Below, piece by piece: positions 7,267 through 15,512 of a DNA stretch of 23,561 nucleotides. Made by a program: the position numbers and the translations under genes. The notes under the pieces were generated by a model, which saw nothing but the letters and a program-made list of their open reading frames with translations, ran no database searches and was not told the DNA's origin. Every line of letters begins with the position of its first letter. Position 1 is the stretch's first letter. Origin of the DNA: Mageeibacillus sp. UBA1193 (GTDB lineage Bacteria; Bacillota; Clostridia; Saccharofermentanales; Saccharofermentanaceae); NCBI GenBank assembly GCA_002310155.1, contig DBYF01000098.1, forward strand, positions 4,662 through 28,222, read 5' to 3'.

Positions 7267-7959
7267 TCAGATAACAGCCTGATCAATTACAAAAATAACC
7301 TTCTTCAGACGCTGGCCGACAAACACCGGAAACTCTGAAACTTCGCAGTTTTCAGAGAGCCACTTCCCGAAAACATCCGGCTGGATACGAAGTGCTTTGC
7401 TGATTCCGGTGAAAACTTCACTTCTTTCCACAGGATGAGAGCTTGCGCTGAGTTCGTCCGTTTCCTCGTCGATCAGGACGGGAACGACACGGGGCATTTC
7501 CTTTGCCGAGAGTGCGCGGTTGACCTGGAACCAGTCTGCGAGGATGCACGCGGTCTCTTCCGCGGAAAGCGTCTCTACCGTTTCCGGAAGCTTCGCGAAT
7601 CTCGTATCGTAACGGTCCCACTCGATATGTTCTTTCGTCTTGAAAAGCACCGGTACGATCAGTTCGTCGGAAATGATCAGGAAATCGATGGTCTTCGATG
7701 CCATATCTGTTTTGATCGTGATGTTATAGTAGACATTTAACGGGAGACCGCTCGTCACGATCTGGGAAGCGATCTTCTGATGAAGCTTCACCTGAGTGGC
7801 CAGTTCTCCCCATGCAGTCAGAAAGACCTTCTTCATCTCTTTAGGACAGGTCTCCGATTTCTCTTTGAGCCGCAGGATCTCATCCATCCGGTTATCGAAT
7901 GGCTTGATCCATGTCAGCTCCCGGTTCTCCGGTTCCTGTGCACGATGAAAAAGGTCCAT
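7267..7959 (-). CDS. Unrecognised cytosolic protein, possibly of nuclease-like fold
   Basis: I do not recognise this 230-residue protein. It has no signal peptide or membrane segment. Residues 91-109 (IDFLIISDELIVPVLFKTK) resemble the beta-hairpin core of PD-(D/E)XK folds such as NERD, where Asp precedes a Glu-x-Lys; here the Glu position is Phe, so catalysis is doubtful and the likeness is weak. The ATG at 7959 was chosen for its Shine-Dalgarno, GAGGAG, 6 bases upstream; an in-frame ATG at 8001 has none. The gene lies 73 bases after the ABC-2 permease stop on the same strand, and no terminator is seen between them, so it is probably the third gene of that operon. A short imperfect hairpin around 7990-8010 is the only structure in the gap. 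Confidence 0.75.
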   Translation of the reverse strand: MDLFHRAQEPENRELTWIKPFDNRMDEILRLKEKSETCPKEMKKVFLTAWGELATQVKLHQKIASQIVTSGLPLNVYYNITIKTDMASKTIDFLIISDELIVPVLFKTKEHIEWDRYDTRFAKLPETVETLSAEETACILADWFQVNRALSAKEMPRVVPVLIDEETDELSASSHPVERSEVFTGISKALRIQPDVFGKWLSENCEVSEFPVFVGQRLKKVIFVIDQAVI

Positions 7960-8032
7960 CTTGTTCTCCTCATTTATGGGGGAGAAACCATAGTGGCGCA
8001 TACTGCGTCACAGTGCTTTTCAAATATGACGA

Positions 8033-9649
8033 TCAGCCGTTCAGCGAATCGTATTTTCTCACCCCGTAGTGAGATATTATAGCATAAGATCCCCAGCAAA
8101 GGAGCATAAGGAGCATGATCGTAGCTCCGAGGATCAGGTAGCAGACCGATTCCTTACCGACGAGGAAAGAGATTCCGAGCGGCGTGGCTACGATCAGGGC
8201 AAGGACGGCATTGACGATCATCGTCAGAACGATCGCGAATCCGCTCTTGATGACCTGTGCTTCATTGGTCCAGTCGAGACGGACATAGATCAGGCCGAAG
8301 ATCAGTCCCACCATCGAGGTAAGAAGATGGAATAGGGATGTGATCAGGATCAGGATCAGGCAGGGGAAGAATCCGCTTTTTGATGCGATGGAGAGAACAA
8401 TGCTGCAGATGATGGAGATCGGCTGGAAGATCATGACACTGACCATGAGCTTGGCCAGAAGGATATCCTTCGTGTCGATCGGGAGTGTCTTATTCAGCCA
8501 GATTCTCTTTCCCTCCAGGGAAACGGAAGGCGGAGTCGTATATGTGAATGTCGCGAACGCGTTGATCAGGATCGCCCAGACAGACGTCCAGCCGATACCG
8601 ATCAGTTTCGAGGTAATATCAAACGAATGTCCGTCGACATTGACCGGCTCGGTGACGGTAATATCGCCAACACCCTTGAAGACGATCAAGGCAGTCAGAC
8701 CGACAAGCATGATCGTACCCAGCAGTGTATTCATGATGTAGTTCATCGACGAGAAGTATCTTCTGAACTCCATGGAGAGAACGGCTCTTCTCGGAGAAGA
8801 TGCTTTATATACACGGGCTTTCTTCGAGTTGTCGACGTGGAAATCGACACCGTTCAGACCGCGCGCGTGGATATAGACGGCCAGTGCCAGCGGGATCAGG
8901 GTCATCGCCAGAGTCAGGGCCATATAGAGAATATCTCCGCTGTATACTGCCTCAGTGATCCAGTAGAACGGCGGGAACATCTTCATCTTCGACAGAGATT
9001 CTTCCGGGGTGATCTCGATATTTTCCGCGATACTCGTGATACGCGGAACGAAGTACATGTACAAGAACAGTACGCCCATCGAGAGGACCGTCGCGATGAT
9101 CTGTCCGAACTTCGTCGCTTTTCTAAGGAACGAGATCAGAGCACTGACCAGAAGCGAGATGAACAGCGGCAGAGCCGGGACGAGGAAGCCGATAAGGATA
9201 CCTCTTCCGAACAGCGCATAGGAGTGGCCGCCGGTCGTGCATAGGATAAGGCAGGTCGGGATCAGCATGACCATCGCGCAGAGCACATCCAGAAGATACA
9301 TGCCGAGAAGCTTGGAAATAACGATCGAAGACTTCGGGATCGGCATAGAAAGGAGCATGTCCGTATCATTCGATCTCGCGTCTCTTGTCGAGTTCATAAC
9401 ACCAAACATCAGCGCAATGACCATAGAGAGTGATAGTGATAAGAAGATCGCGAGTTCGTCGAGATCTTTTTTCACAAGGATATAGGATGTCGAACCACCC
9501 ATGATCGCGAACATACCGATCATGAACAGACCGACGAGCACAAGACCGACCGCCGCAAGAACGAACGGCGTCTGCTTCTTGCCTTTTTTGTTGAGGCTGT
9601 TTACGAGACAGAGGAACTCGGTGCGCAGCAGAATGAATAATGTACGCAT
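8033..9649 (-). CDS. ABC-2 type exporter permease
   Basis: Integral membrane protein of 538 residues with about 12 hydrophobic segments, the first around residues 27-52 after a positively charged NKKGKKQ stretch. It is the membrane partner of the ATPase whose stop codon ends one base before this start (TAA-g-ATG). The ATG at 9649 gives MRTLFILLRTEFLCLVN; the upstream in-frame ATGs lie inside the ATPase gene and add residues out of keeping with a membrane protein N-terminus. The GGGGAGG within the last ATPase codons serves as ribosome binding site. The substrate is unknown. Two halves of six helices each suggest a double-length permease working with an ATPase dimer. Confidence 0.88.
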   Translation of the reverse strand: MRTLFILLRTEFLCLVNSLNKKGKKQTPFVLAAVGLVLVGLFMIGMFAIMGGSTSYILVKKDLDELAIFLSLSLSMVIALMFGVMNSTRDARSNDTDMLLSMPIPKSSIVISKLLGMYLLDVLCAMVMLIPTCLILCTTGGHSYALFGRGILIGFLVPALPLFISLLVSALISFLRKATKFGQIIATVLSMGVLFLYMYFVPRITSIAENIEITPEESLSKMKMFPPFYWITEAVYSGDILYMALTLAMTLIPLALAVYIHARGLNGVDFHVDNSKKARVYKASSPRRAVLSMEFRRYFSSMNYIMNTLLGTIMLVGLTALIVFKGVGDITVTEPVNVDGHSFDITSKLIGIGWTSVWAILINAFATFTYTTPPSVSLEGKRIWLNKTLPIDTKDILLAKLMVSVMIFQPISIICSIVLSIASKSGFFPCLILILITSLFHLLTSMVGLIFGLIYVRLDWTNEAQVIKSGFAIVLTMIVNAVLALIVATPLGISFLVGKESVCYLILGATIMLLMLLCWGSYAIISHYGVRKYDSLNG

Positions 9650-9650
9650 C

Positions 9651-10367
9651 TTACTTGGCCTCCCCGGTGATTCCCAGGAAGACTTCTTCCAGGGAAGCAT
9701 CACCCTTGACTTCTTCCATCGTGCCGGAAGCGATCAGTCTTCCGTCCTTGATGATGGCGATCTTGTCGCACAGTTTTTCCGCAACTTCGAGAACGTGTGT
9801 CGAGAAGAAGATCGCGCTTCCGTTGTCACAGAATTCGCGCATCATCTTCTTTACTGTGAATGCCGCCTTCGGGTCAAGACCGACGAACGGCTCGTCCATG
9901 ACGAGAAGTTTCGGCTCGTGGAGGAAGGCCGCGATAAGAGCCAGCTTCTGCTTCATACCGTGAGAGTAGGAAGCGATCTGGTTATTAAGAGCACCCAGGA
10001 TCTCAAGCTCCGTGGCGTACTTCTCGATTCTTTCTTTTCTTACAGACTTCGGGACACGGAAAACATCCGCGACGAAATTCAGGAACTGAAGTCCCGAGAG
10101 GTTGTCATAGAGCTCCGGGTTATCAGGAATATAGGCAGTCACACTCTTTGCTGAGAGAGGATCGTCCTTGATCGCGATACCATCGATCGAGATCGAACCC
10201 TGTTCGAAATCGTGAAGACCGACGATCGCCTTGATGGTCGTTGTCTTACCGGCACCGTTATGACCGATAAATCCGTAGATCTCCCCTTTCTTCACTTCCA
10301 GAGAAAGGTCATCTACGCCGACCTTGCCTCCCGGATAAGTTTTCGTTAAGTGATAGATCTTCAGCAT
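9651..10367 (-). CDS. ABC-2 type transporter ATP-binding protein
   Basis: Cytoplasmic ATPase of 238 residues in the DrrA/CcmA-like class. Motifs: Walker A GHNGAGKTT (35-43), signature YSHGMKQK (134-141, a usual variant of LSGGQ in this class), Walker B LLVMDEPFVGLD (154-165) and H-loop STH with His191. The Q-loop region reads YIPDNPELY (79-87), with no Gln, which is common in this class. The ATG at 10367 has GGAGGG 8 bases upstream; an in-frame GTG at 10394 would add nine residues before the conserved start and was rejected. It heads the operon ATPase-permease-unknown protein (7267-10367), transcribed away from the ATPase operon at 10648. An untranslated leader of about 95 bases is likely. 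Confidence 0.93.
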   Translation of the reverse strand: MLKIYHLTKTYPGGKVGVDDLSLEVKKGEIYGFIGHNGAGKTTTIKAIVGLHDFEQGSISIDGIAIKDDPLSAKSVTAYIPDNPELYDNLSGLQFLNFVADVFRVPKSVRKERIEKYATELEILGALNNQIASYSHGMKQKLALIAAFLHEPKLLVMDEPFVGLDPKAAFTVKKMMREFCDNGSAIFFSTHVLEVAEKLCDKIAIIKDGRLIASGTMEEVKGDASLEEVFLGITGEAK

Positions 10368-10470
10368 TTTACAAACCCTCCATAAACCGCTCACTGCTTG
10401 TTTCCGTTGTCCGAGTCCGCCGTCTTTTCCCTCACGGCATCTCTGACCGGACCTTTCGTTTTACAGTCTC

Positions 10471-10501
10471 ATTGTAGAAAATAATACCAAATCAATCGCA
10501 A
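10471..10501 (-). promoter_or_regulatory. Possible promoter of the ABC-2 exporter operon
   Basis: On the minus strand a TACAAT -10 (10476-10471) lies 19 bases after TTGCGA (10501-10496), a spacing at the long limit. The predicted leader (about 10464-10368) can fold a GCCGT/ACGGC stem near 10410-10440. The -10 is good and the -35 is marginal. Confidence 0.35.
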
Positions 10502-10551
10502 AGCATTTATAAAGAAATGTTAAATTCGGCGGGCAAGATTTTTTGAACACT

Positions 10552-10581
10552 TTGCACAAATTCACACTTGATTTCTACTTA
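10552..10581 (+). promoter_or_regulatory. Possible promoter of the V/A-type ATPase operon
   Basis: TTGCAC (10552-10557) and TACTTA (10576-10581) are separated by 18 bases, about 65 bases before the first ATG at 10648. Both hexamers are weak. An equally weak alternative is TTGATT (10569-10574) with GAAAAT (10591-10596). A promoter must lie in this divergent gap, but its exact place is uncertain. Confidence 0.25.
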
Positions 10582-10583
10582 TC

Positions 10584-10622
10584 TATATGTGAAAATAGGA
10601 ACAATGATTTATATGTGGAAAT
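10584..10622 (+). repeat. Two 13-base direct repeats in the ATPase operon leader
   Basis: TATATGTGAAAAT (10584-10596) recurs as TATATGTGGAAAT (10610-10622), one mismatch, with a period of 26 bases. They lie between the possible promoter and the first gene of the ATPase operon. They may be regulator sites or leader RNA elements; no known factor is recognised. Confidence 0.5.
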
Positions 10623-10647
10623 TTGGGTTTTCAGGAAGGACGCAGCT

Positions 10648-10965
10648 ATGGCATCAGAACAGGTGAATCGTATCCTCGAGGCGGAAAAGAAAGCTTCCGA
10701 GATCGAGCAGGACGCGAGAGTGAAATCGGATGAGATCTTGGCGAATGCGCAGAAACAGGCGCAGAAAGACTATCAGGAAGCCCTTTCAGATGCCAGAAAG
10801 AAAGTAGCCGCCCTTTACGAGAAACACAAAGAAGACGGTTCATCGAGCAACAGTGCCAGCGACGTCGCTTCTGAAAAAGCAGCCGAGAAACTGCGTGACG
10901 AAGCTGAACCGAACCGTGAGTCCGCGATCACCGCAGCAATGAATATTCTGATGGGAAGGAAATAA
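10648..10965 (+). CDS. V/A-type ATPase subunit G/H (peripheral stalk)
   Basis: A 105-residue, highly charged alpha-helical protein that pairs with subunit E to form the peripheral stalk holding the catalytic head against the membrane part. Residues 1-60 form a coiled coil rich in Ala, Glu, Lys and Gln (ASEQVNRILEAEKKASEIE). A Ser-rich break near 64-72 and a second helix follow. It is first in the operon, the place of ntpF in Enterococcus hirae. The ATG at 10648 has AGGAAGGA about 8 bases upstream; an in-frame TTG at 10543 would add 35 unrelated residues. Naming of this subunit (G, H or F) differs between systems, so no symbol is given. Confidence 0.88.
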   Translation: MASEQVNRILEAEKKASEIEQDARVKSDEILANAQKQAQKDYQEALSDARKKVAALYEKHKEDGSSSNSASDVASEKAAEKLRDEAEPNRESAITAAMNILMGRK

Positions 10966-10970
10966 GATCT

Positions 10971-13043
10971 ATGGCTATTCTTCCCATGAAGCATATCGAG
11001 ATCATCGCCATGCAGAAGGACGCGAAAAAGATCGTTGACCTTCTTCAGCGTCTGGGCACCGTAGATGTTACGGAGCGCGACACATCGGATGAGACAGATC
11101 AGTTGAGCCTCTTCCCTACACGTACGAGTCTCAATCAGCTTGAAAAGACATCTGCGTCGATCCGTCACGCGATCGCTCTCGTGGAAGAATATTCCACCGT
11201 TAAGAAACCATTCCTTTCCGGATTTGCCGGGCGTGAAGAGCTTACTCTGGAAGAGTTCAATGAGCGCGCTTCCCGTAATGATGAGACCATGAAGATCGTC
11301 TATGACATCGAGGCTCTCGATCGAAAGATCGCTTCGGAGACGACCGTCCGCACACATACCCAGCATCAGCTGGACGCGATCCTCCCTTGGGAGAAACTTG
11401 ATATCCCGATGCAGTACACCGGATCCCAGAAGACCGCTTGTATCACAGGTCAGTTCTCTGAAAGCTATGACGAGAAGTCTTTCTACGAAGAGTTCTGCAA
11501 CCAGTACCGCGCGATGAAAGAGTCCGAAGCGGTCCTTAAAGGTATCTCCGCAGACGATGACGAACTGAAGATCCCGGATATCTATACCGAGATCGTATAT
11601 ACCTCAGGTGATCAGACCTGTGCTTCCTTTATTATTCATAAGAAAGATTATGAGGACGTCATGGCGACACTTCGCCGTATGTCCTTCACCGCACCTTCGG
11701 ATCCGACGAAACATCCGCCGGAGGTCCGTATCGGAAGACTGAAGAACCGCATTAAGGAAGCTTCCGCAAATATCGAGAGCTCCCGTGAGCAGCTCAAGAA
11801 GTATTCTACATACCTGGAGGATCTGTATTTCCTTTCTGACTACATGATTATGCGTCAGGACAAGTACGATATGCTGGGAAGACTTCTCTTCTCCGGTAAG
11901 ACCTTCATCCTCGACGGTTTCGTTGCAGAAGAGGACTGCGCGCATGTTGAGGAGGTCCTCACCTCCAAGTTTGAACTGGTATTCGAAAGCCGTGATCCGC
12001 TCCCGGACGAGGAAGTTCCTGCGAAGTTCAAGAACGGTGCTTTTGTATCACCTGTAGAAGACGTCGTAGAATCCTACAGCGCACCGACCCGTGGCGATAT
12101 CGACCCGAACCCGGTCATGGCATTCTTCTACTATTTCTTCTTTGGCATGATGCTCTCTGATGCCGGCTACGGTATCCTGCTGATGCTCGGCACGCTCTTC
12201 GTATTAAAGAAAAGAAAGCCGGAGGGCAATAACAAAAAGAACATGATGAAATTCTTCTACTGCGGTCTGGCCACCACTTTCTGGGGCTTTATGTACGGCA
12301 GTTTCTTCGGAGATGTCGTCGGATCTGTATCCAAGGGCTTCTTCTCCGGAAATGTTTCTCTTGATCCGATCTGGTTCGATCCGAGTAAAGATCCGATGAA
12401 GCTCCTTATCCTGAGCTTCTGCCTCGGCTTTATCCACATCCTTCTCGGCCTCGGCGCCAAGTTCTACAGGATGTGCAAGAACGGCGAAGTCGCCGCAGCT
12501 TTCTGTGAAGTATTCTTCTGGTATGTAGCCTTTGCCGGCGTTATCATGATCATCCTCCCGATGATCCTCGGAGAGTTCACACCGTGGACGATCTCTGACA
12601 GTGTTCCGCTCGCCGAGATCGGTAAGTGGACCGCGATCGCAGGCGGCGTCGGTATCTTCCTCGGCGGTGGCTACGGAAAGAAAGGCATCATTGGCAAGTT
12701 CATCGGTGGTTTCGGTGCTGTCTATGGTGTCACAGGTTACTTCAGTGACCTTCTGTCTTATTCCCGACTCATGGCCCTCGGACTGGTTACCGGTATTGTA
12801 GGATCGGTAGCTAACTCCATCGGCACACTCTTCTTCTCAGGAATCGGAAAGCTCTGTGTATTCATTCCGGTCTTCCTGTTCTTCCATGCGATTAATCTGG
12901 GCATCAGTGCTCTCGGCGCTTATGTTCATGTTAATAGATTACAGTACGTAGAATTCCTCTCGAAGTTCTACGACGGCGGCGGAACAATGTTTACGCCGTT
13001 CACCGGTAACACCAAACATTATAAAATTAAGGAGGACAATTAA
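10971..13043 (+). CDS. ntpI: V/A-type ATPase subunit I (membrane stator, a-subunit)
   Basis: The membrane stator that provides the ion half-channels beside the rotating K ring. It has 690 residues: an N-terminal cytoplasmic part (about 1-375) with coiled-coil arms that receives the peripheral stalks, then a C-terminal part from about 380 with some eight membrane helices (starting NPVMAFFYYFFFGMMLSDAG). Arg599 in SYSRLMALGL is the conserved residue that interacts with the ring carboxylate during ion transfer, and the HVNRLQYVEF motif near the C-terminus is also typical. The ATG at 10971 follows the G/H stop by 5 bases, with GGAAGGA 10 bases upstream. The TAA is directly followed by the ATG of subunit K. 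Confidence 0.95.
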   Translation: MAILPMKHIEIIAMQKDAKKIVDLLQRLGTVDVTERDTSDETDQLSLFPTRTSLNQLEKTSASIRHAIALVEEYSTVKKPFLSGFAGREELTLEEFNERASRNDETMKIVYDIEALDRKIASETTVRTHTQHQLDAILPWEKLDIPMQYTGSQKTACITGQFSESYDEKSFYEEFCNQYRAMKESEAVLKGISADDDELKIPDIYTEIVYTSGDQTCASFIIHKKDYEDVMATLRRMSFTAPSDPTKHPPEVRIGRLKNRIKEASANIESSREQLKKYSTYLEDLYFLSDYMIMRQDKYDMLGRLLFSGKTFILDGFVAEEDCAHVEEVLTSKFELVFESRDPLPDEEVPAKFKNGAFVSPVEDVVESYSAPTRGDIDPNPVMAFFYYFFFGMMLSDAGYGILLMLGTLFVLKKRKPEGNNKKNMMKFFYCGLATTFWGFMYGSFFGDVVGSVSKGFFSGNVSLDPIWFDPSKDPMKLLILSFCLGFIHILLGLGAKFYRMCKNGEVAAAFCEVFFWYVAFAGVIMIILPMILGEFTPWTISDSVPLAEIGKWTAIAGGVGIFLGGGYGKKGIIGKFIGGFGAVYGVTGYFSDLLSYSRLMALGLVTGIVGSVANSIGTLFFSGIGKLCVFIPVFLFFHAINLGISALGAYVHVNRLQYVEFLSKFYDGGGTMFTPFTGNTKHYKIKEDN

Positions 13044-13535
13044 ATGAATTGGGGTATGTTACTAGCATTATTTGGAGCAGGACTTGCCGTTACAACTAAC
13101 TGTTTCGGTTCGTCCAAAGGCGTAGGTATGGTTGCGGAGGCAGCGTCTCCGGTAATCGCCGAGGATTCCAGCAAATTCGGTAAGCTTCTCGTTCTGATGC
13201 TTCTTCCGGGTTCCCAGGGTCTCTACGGTCTGGTTATCACCATCCTCTCTCTTACACAGATCGGCGTTCTCGGCGGAGAAGTTATCCCGAACACAGCAGC
13301 AGGCGTTGCTCGTGGCGGTCTCTTCCTGGTCGCTTGTCTCCCGATGGCTCTCGGCGGATTAGCTTCTGCTCTTCTTCAGGCTCGAGTAGCTCTCACCGGT
13401 GTACAACTCATCTCCAAGCGTCCGCAGGATTCCGGTAAAGCCGTAACTTCTGCTTCTCTCGTTGAGCTGTACGCACTTCTTTCTTTCGTTAGCTCACTTC
13501 TCATGGTAATGAGCATCAACGGTATTAAGTGGTAA
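13044..13535 (+). CDS. ntpK: V/A-type ATPase subunit K (rotor ring, c-subunit), probably Na+-coupled
   Basis: Membrane ring subunit of 163 residues with four helices from two fused hairpins, as in Enterococcus hirae NtpK (156 residues). Aligning the LPGSQGLYG motif with the E. hirae protein places Leu54, Ser57 (Thr64 there), Gln58, Tyr61, Gln112 and Glu141 at the known Na+-binding positions, so Na+ transport is predicted. Only the second hairpin has the ion-binding carboxylate (Glu141 in VELYALL). The ATG follows the subunit I stop with no gap. AAGGAGG 8 bases upstream is among the strongest ribosome binding sites of the operon, and a hairpin follows the stop at 13540-13555. Both fit the need for many K copies per complex. 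Confidence 0.96.
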   Translation: MNWGMLLALFGAGLAVTTNCFGSSKGVGMVAEAASPVIAEDSSKFGKLLVLMLLPGSQGLYGLVITILSLTQIGVLGGEVIPNTAAGVARGGLFLVACLPMALGGLASALLQARVALTGVQLISKRPQDSGKAVTSASLVELYALLSFVSSLLMVMSINGIKW

Positions 13536-13539
13536 GAAA

Positions 13540-13555
13540 CACAACATCTGTTGTG
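13540..13555 (+). other. Intergenic hairpin after ntpK
   Basis: CACAAC, loop ATCT, GTTGTG: a 6-bp stem 5 bases after the subunit K stop and before the subunit E ribosome binding site (13563-13568). No T-run follows, so it is not a terminator. It may protect the 3' end of a processed message and raise K expression; this is inference from position. Confidence 0.45.
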
Positions 13556-13573
13556 AGTATTTAAGGAGCAGAT

Positions 13574-14164
13574 ATGGCTGGAATAGATTCCATCATCGAT
13601 CGGATCTTGAGAGACGCCCGTGAGAGCGCCGATGCCCGTGTGGCCAGAGCCGAGCAGGATGCTGAAAAACTGATCGCCAAGAAGAAAGACCAGGCCAAAG
13701 AGGAAGAAGCAAAGATGCTTCTGGATGCCCAGAAGGTCATCGAAGCACAGTCCAAGCAGAACCAGGCAACGCAGAATACCAAATCGCAGCGCCGTCTTCT
13801 TGCTGAGCGTGTCGCGCTGATCGATGAGATCATCGAAGAAGCGAAGAAGCGCATCCGTAATCTTCCCCAGGAAGACCGTCTTTCCATGATCCGTGATTTC
13901 GTTATCGGAAACAGCGAAGGTGAAGATGGTGTCCTGATCGTAAGCGAAAAAGACCAGGCCGGCATCAGCAGTGCTTTTCTTCAGGAACTGTCTTCCAAGA
14001 CAGGATCGACGATCACTCTTTCGGATAAACCCGGCAGTTTCGACACCGGATGTATCCTGATCTGCGGAGAATGCGAATATAACGGAACACTGGAAGCACG
14101 CGCCGACGATCTCGAAAGTGAGATCCGTGACGCGGTCAACCAAGTGCTTTTCGCGAAGAAATAA
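13574..14164 (+). CDS. ntpE: V/A-type ATPase subunit E (peripheral stalk)
   Basis: A 196-residue stalk protein that pairs with the G/H subunit and binds the tops of the A3B3 head. Residues 1-80 form a long charged helix (IDRILRDARESADARVARAE). Residues from about 95 form the mixed globular C-terminal domain, including VLIVSEKD and GCILICGECEYNGTLEARAD, the usual VxGGxxLxxxxGxIxxxxT-like segment of this family in a diverged form. AAGGAG lies 5 bases before the ATG. The gene stands between K and C, its normal place in Firmicute ntp operons. Confidence 0.93.
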   Translation: MAGIDSIIDRILRDARESADARVARAEQDAEKLIAKKKDQAKEEEAKMLLDAQKVIEAQSKQNQATQNTKSQRRLLAERVALIDEIIEEAKKRIRNLPQEDRLSMIRDFVIGNSEGEDGVLIVSEKDQAGISSAFLQELSSKTGSTITLSDKPGSFDTGCILICGECEYNGTLEARADDLESEIRDAVNQVLFAKK

Positions 14165-14191
14165 GAAACTACGAAAGGATTGCCTGGAGCA

Positions 14192-15178
14192 ATGGGAGCA
14201 AGTACTACAAAATATGCCTATGCCGTTTCCGGCGCGCATGTTTACGAGAAGAATTTCTTCCGTAAGAGCGATATGGATAAGCTTCTGGCCGCACCCTCTT
14301 ATGAGGCGGTCGTAGCGATCCTCCAGGAACGCGGCTGGACGATGCCCGATGACACGAGAGACAGTGGAAAGATCCTGGATCTCGAGCTGTCACGCGCATG
14401 GTCATGGGTCCTCTCTTCCGCTCCGGATCCGAAGCTTTTCCGGGTCCTGATCCTTCGTAATGACTTCCACAATCTCAAGGCCGGCATCAAGTGCCTGCTT
14501 TCGGATTTCGATGTGGACCAGCAATTCTGCAAACCATCTTATATAGATCCTTCTCTTATGAAAGAAGCGATCGAGACACACTCTTTCGATAAGCTCCCTG
14601 AGCCGTACTCTAAGCTCGGACAGGAAGTCTACGATCTTCTCGTCCGTACAGGCGACGGCCAGATGGCGGATGTCCTGATCGACAGGAAGTGCCTCGACGA
14701 GATCACCAAAGAGGCGGAAGCCTCCGGCGTGGATCTTCTCAAGGATGAGATGGAGATCTATACGGCAACATGCAATATCAAGACGGCATTCCGTGCCATC
14801 AAGACCGGCAAGGACGGTGCTTTCTTGGAAAAAGCACTCTCCGGAGGCAATAAGACTATCTCGAAAGAGAAGCTCATCGCCTGCGCCGGAGCGGAAAAGA
14901 AAATGGAGGAGCTCCTCTCCTACCTCTCTACGACTTCCTATAGTTCGGGGACGAAATATTTGTCCTCCTCCCCGGCGGAATTCGAGAAATGGGTAGACGA
15001 CCAGATGCTCTCTCTTCTTCTTCCGACGAAAAACGCGCCTCTCGGACCGGAGCCGCTCATCGGCTTCTATCTCGGAAAAGAGGCAGAGATCAGAAACATC
15101 AGGATCATTCTGGCGGCCAAGCAGAACAACCTTCCGCTCGAGGTCGTTTCAGGAAGACTAAGGAGGCTGTATGAATAA
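14192..15178 (+). CDS. ntpC: V/A-type ATPase subunit C (central-stalk socket)
   Basis: The funnel-shaped subunit that joins the rotating central stalk (D, F) to the membrane K ring, here 328 residues and of normal length. The N-terminus STTKYAYAVSGAHVYEKNFF and the C-terminal GPEPLIGFYLGKEAEIRNIR motif are diagnostic for the family. The start is uncertain: the ATG at 14192 gives the conserved MGASTTKYAYA, but AAAGGA lies 12 bases upstream and a second GGAG only 2 bases upstream. A TTG at 14180 lies directly against AAAGGA and is less likely. The 3' end overlaps subunit F by 8 bases and supplies its AGGAGG ribosome binding site. Confidence 0.93.
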   Translation: MGASTTKYAYAVSGAHVYEKNFFRKSDMDKLLAAPSYEAVVAILQERGWTMPDDTRDSGKILDLELSRAWSWVLSSAPDPKLFRVLILRNDFHNLKAGIKCLLSDFDVDQQFCKPSYIDPSLMKEAIETHSFDKLPEPYSKLGQEVYDLLVRTGDGQMADVLIDRKCLDEITKEAEASGVDLLKDEMEIYTATCNIKTAFRAIKTGKDGAFLEKALSGGNKTISKEKLIACAGAEKKMEELLSYLSTTSYSSGTKYLSSSPAEFEKWVDDQMLSLLLPTKNAPLGPEPLIGFYLGKEAEIRNIRIILAAKQNNLPLEVVSGRLRRLYE

Positions 15179-15488
15179 GATCGCTGCGATGGGCGACAGA
15201 GACAGTATATACGGCTTCGCTTCCATCGGTCTGGATATCTTTCCTCTCGACCGTATGGATAACCCGGCCACTACGCTTCACAACCTGGCCGAGGGGGATT
15301 ATGCCGTGATCCTTATCACGGAGTCCCTGGCAAAGAAGCTGGAAGCGGAAATCGATAAATACAGCGACCGGCCGCTGCCTGTCATACTTCCGATCCCGGG
15401 TGTTACCGGAAATGAGGGTATGGGCATGAAGGCGATCTCCAAGTCAGTGGAGAAGGCAGTCGGAAGCGATATTTTAAAAGAACAGTAA
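15171..15488 (+). CDS. V/A-type ATPase subunit F (central stalk)
   Basis: A small 105-residue central-stalk protein that binds subunit D and tunes ATPase activity. It has the expected alternating strand-helix layout: IAAMGDRDSIYGFASIGLD at the start (GD-x(3)-GF-like motif), AVILITESLAKKL (45-57), and LPVILPIPGVTGNEG (68-82) before the mobile C-terminal helix. The ATG overlaps subunit C by 8 bases and is preceded by AGGAGG, so translation of the two is coupled. It corresponds to ntpG of Enterococcus hirae; the symbol is left empty because the lettering differs between nomenclatures. Confidence 0.92.
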   Translation: MNKIAAMGDRDSIYGFASIGLDIFPLDRMDNPATTLHNLAEGDYAVILITESLAKKLEAEIDKYSDRPLPVILPIPGVTGNEGMGMKAISKSVEKAVGSDILKEQ

Positions 15489-15512
15489 GTAATAGCAGAA
15501 GGAGTAAGCAAA

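Noticed and set aside
8342..8360. GATCAG tandem repeat
   Set aside because: It encodes alternating Leu-Ile in a membrane helix of the permease on the minus strand. A similar run at about 940-960 has the same cause.
8627..9244. A 205-codon plus-strand frame within the ABC-2 permease gene
   Set aside because: The product is highly charged, Arg/Asp-rich, typical of the reverse complement of membrane-protein codons.
13376..14239. A 287-codon minus-strand frame opposite ntpK and ntpE
   Set aside because: It is a shadow of two recognised ATPase subunits, with no domain or ribosome binding site of its own.
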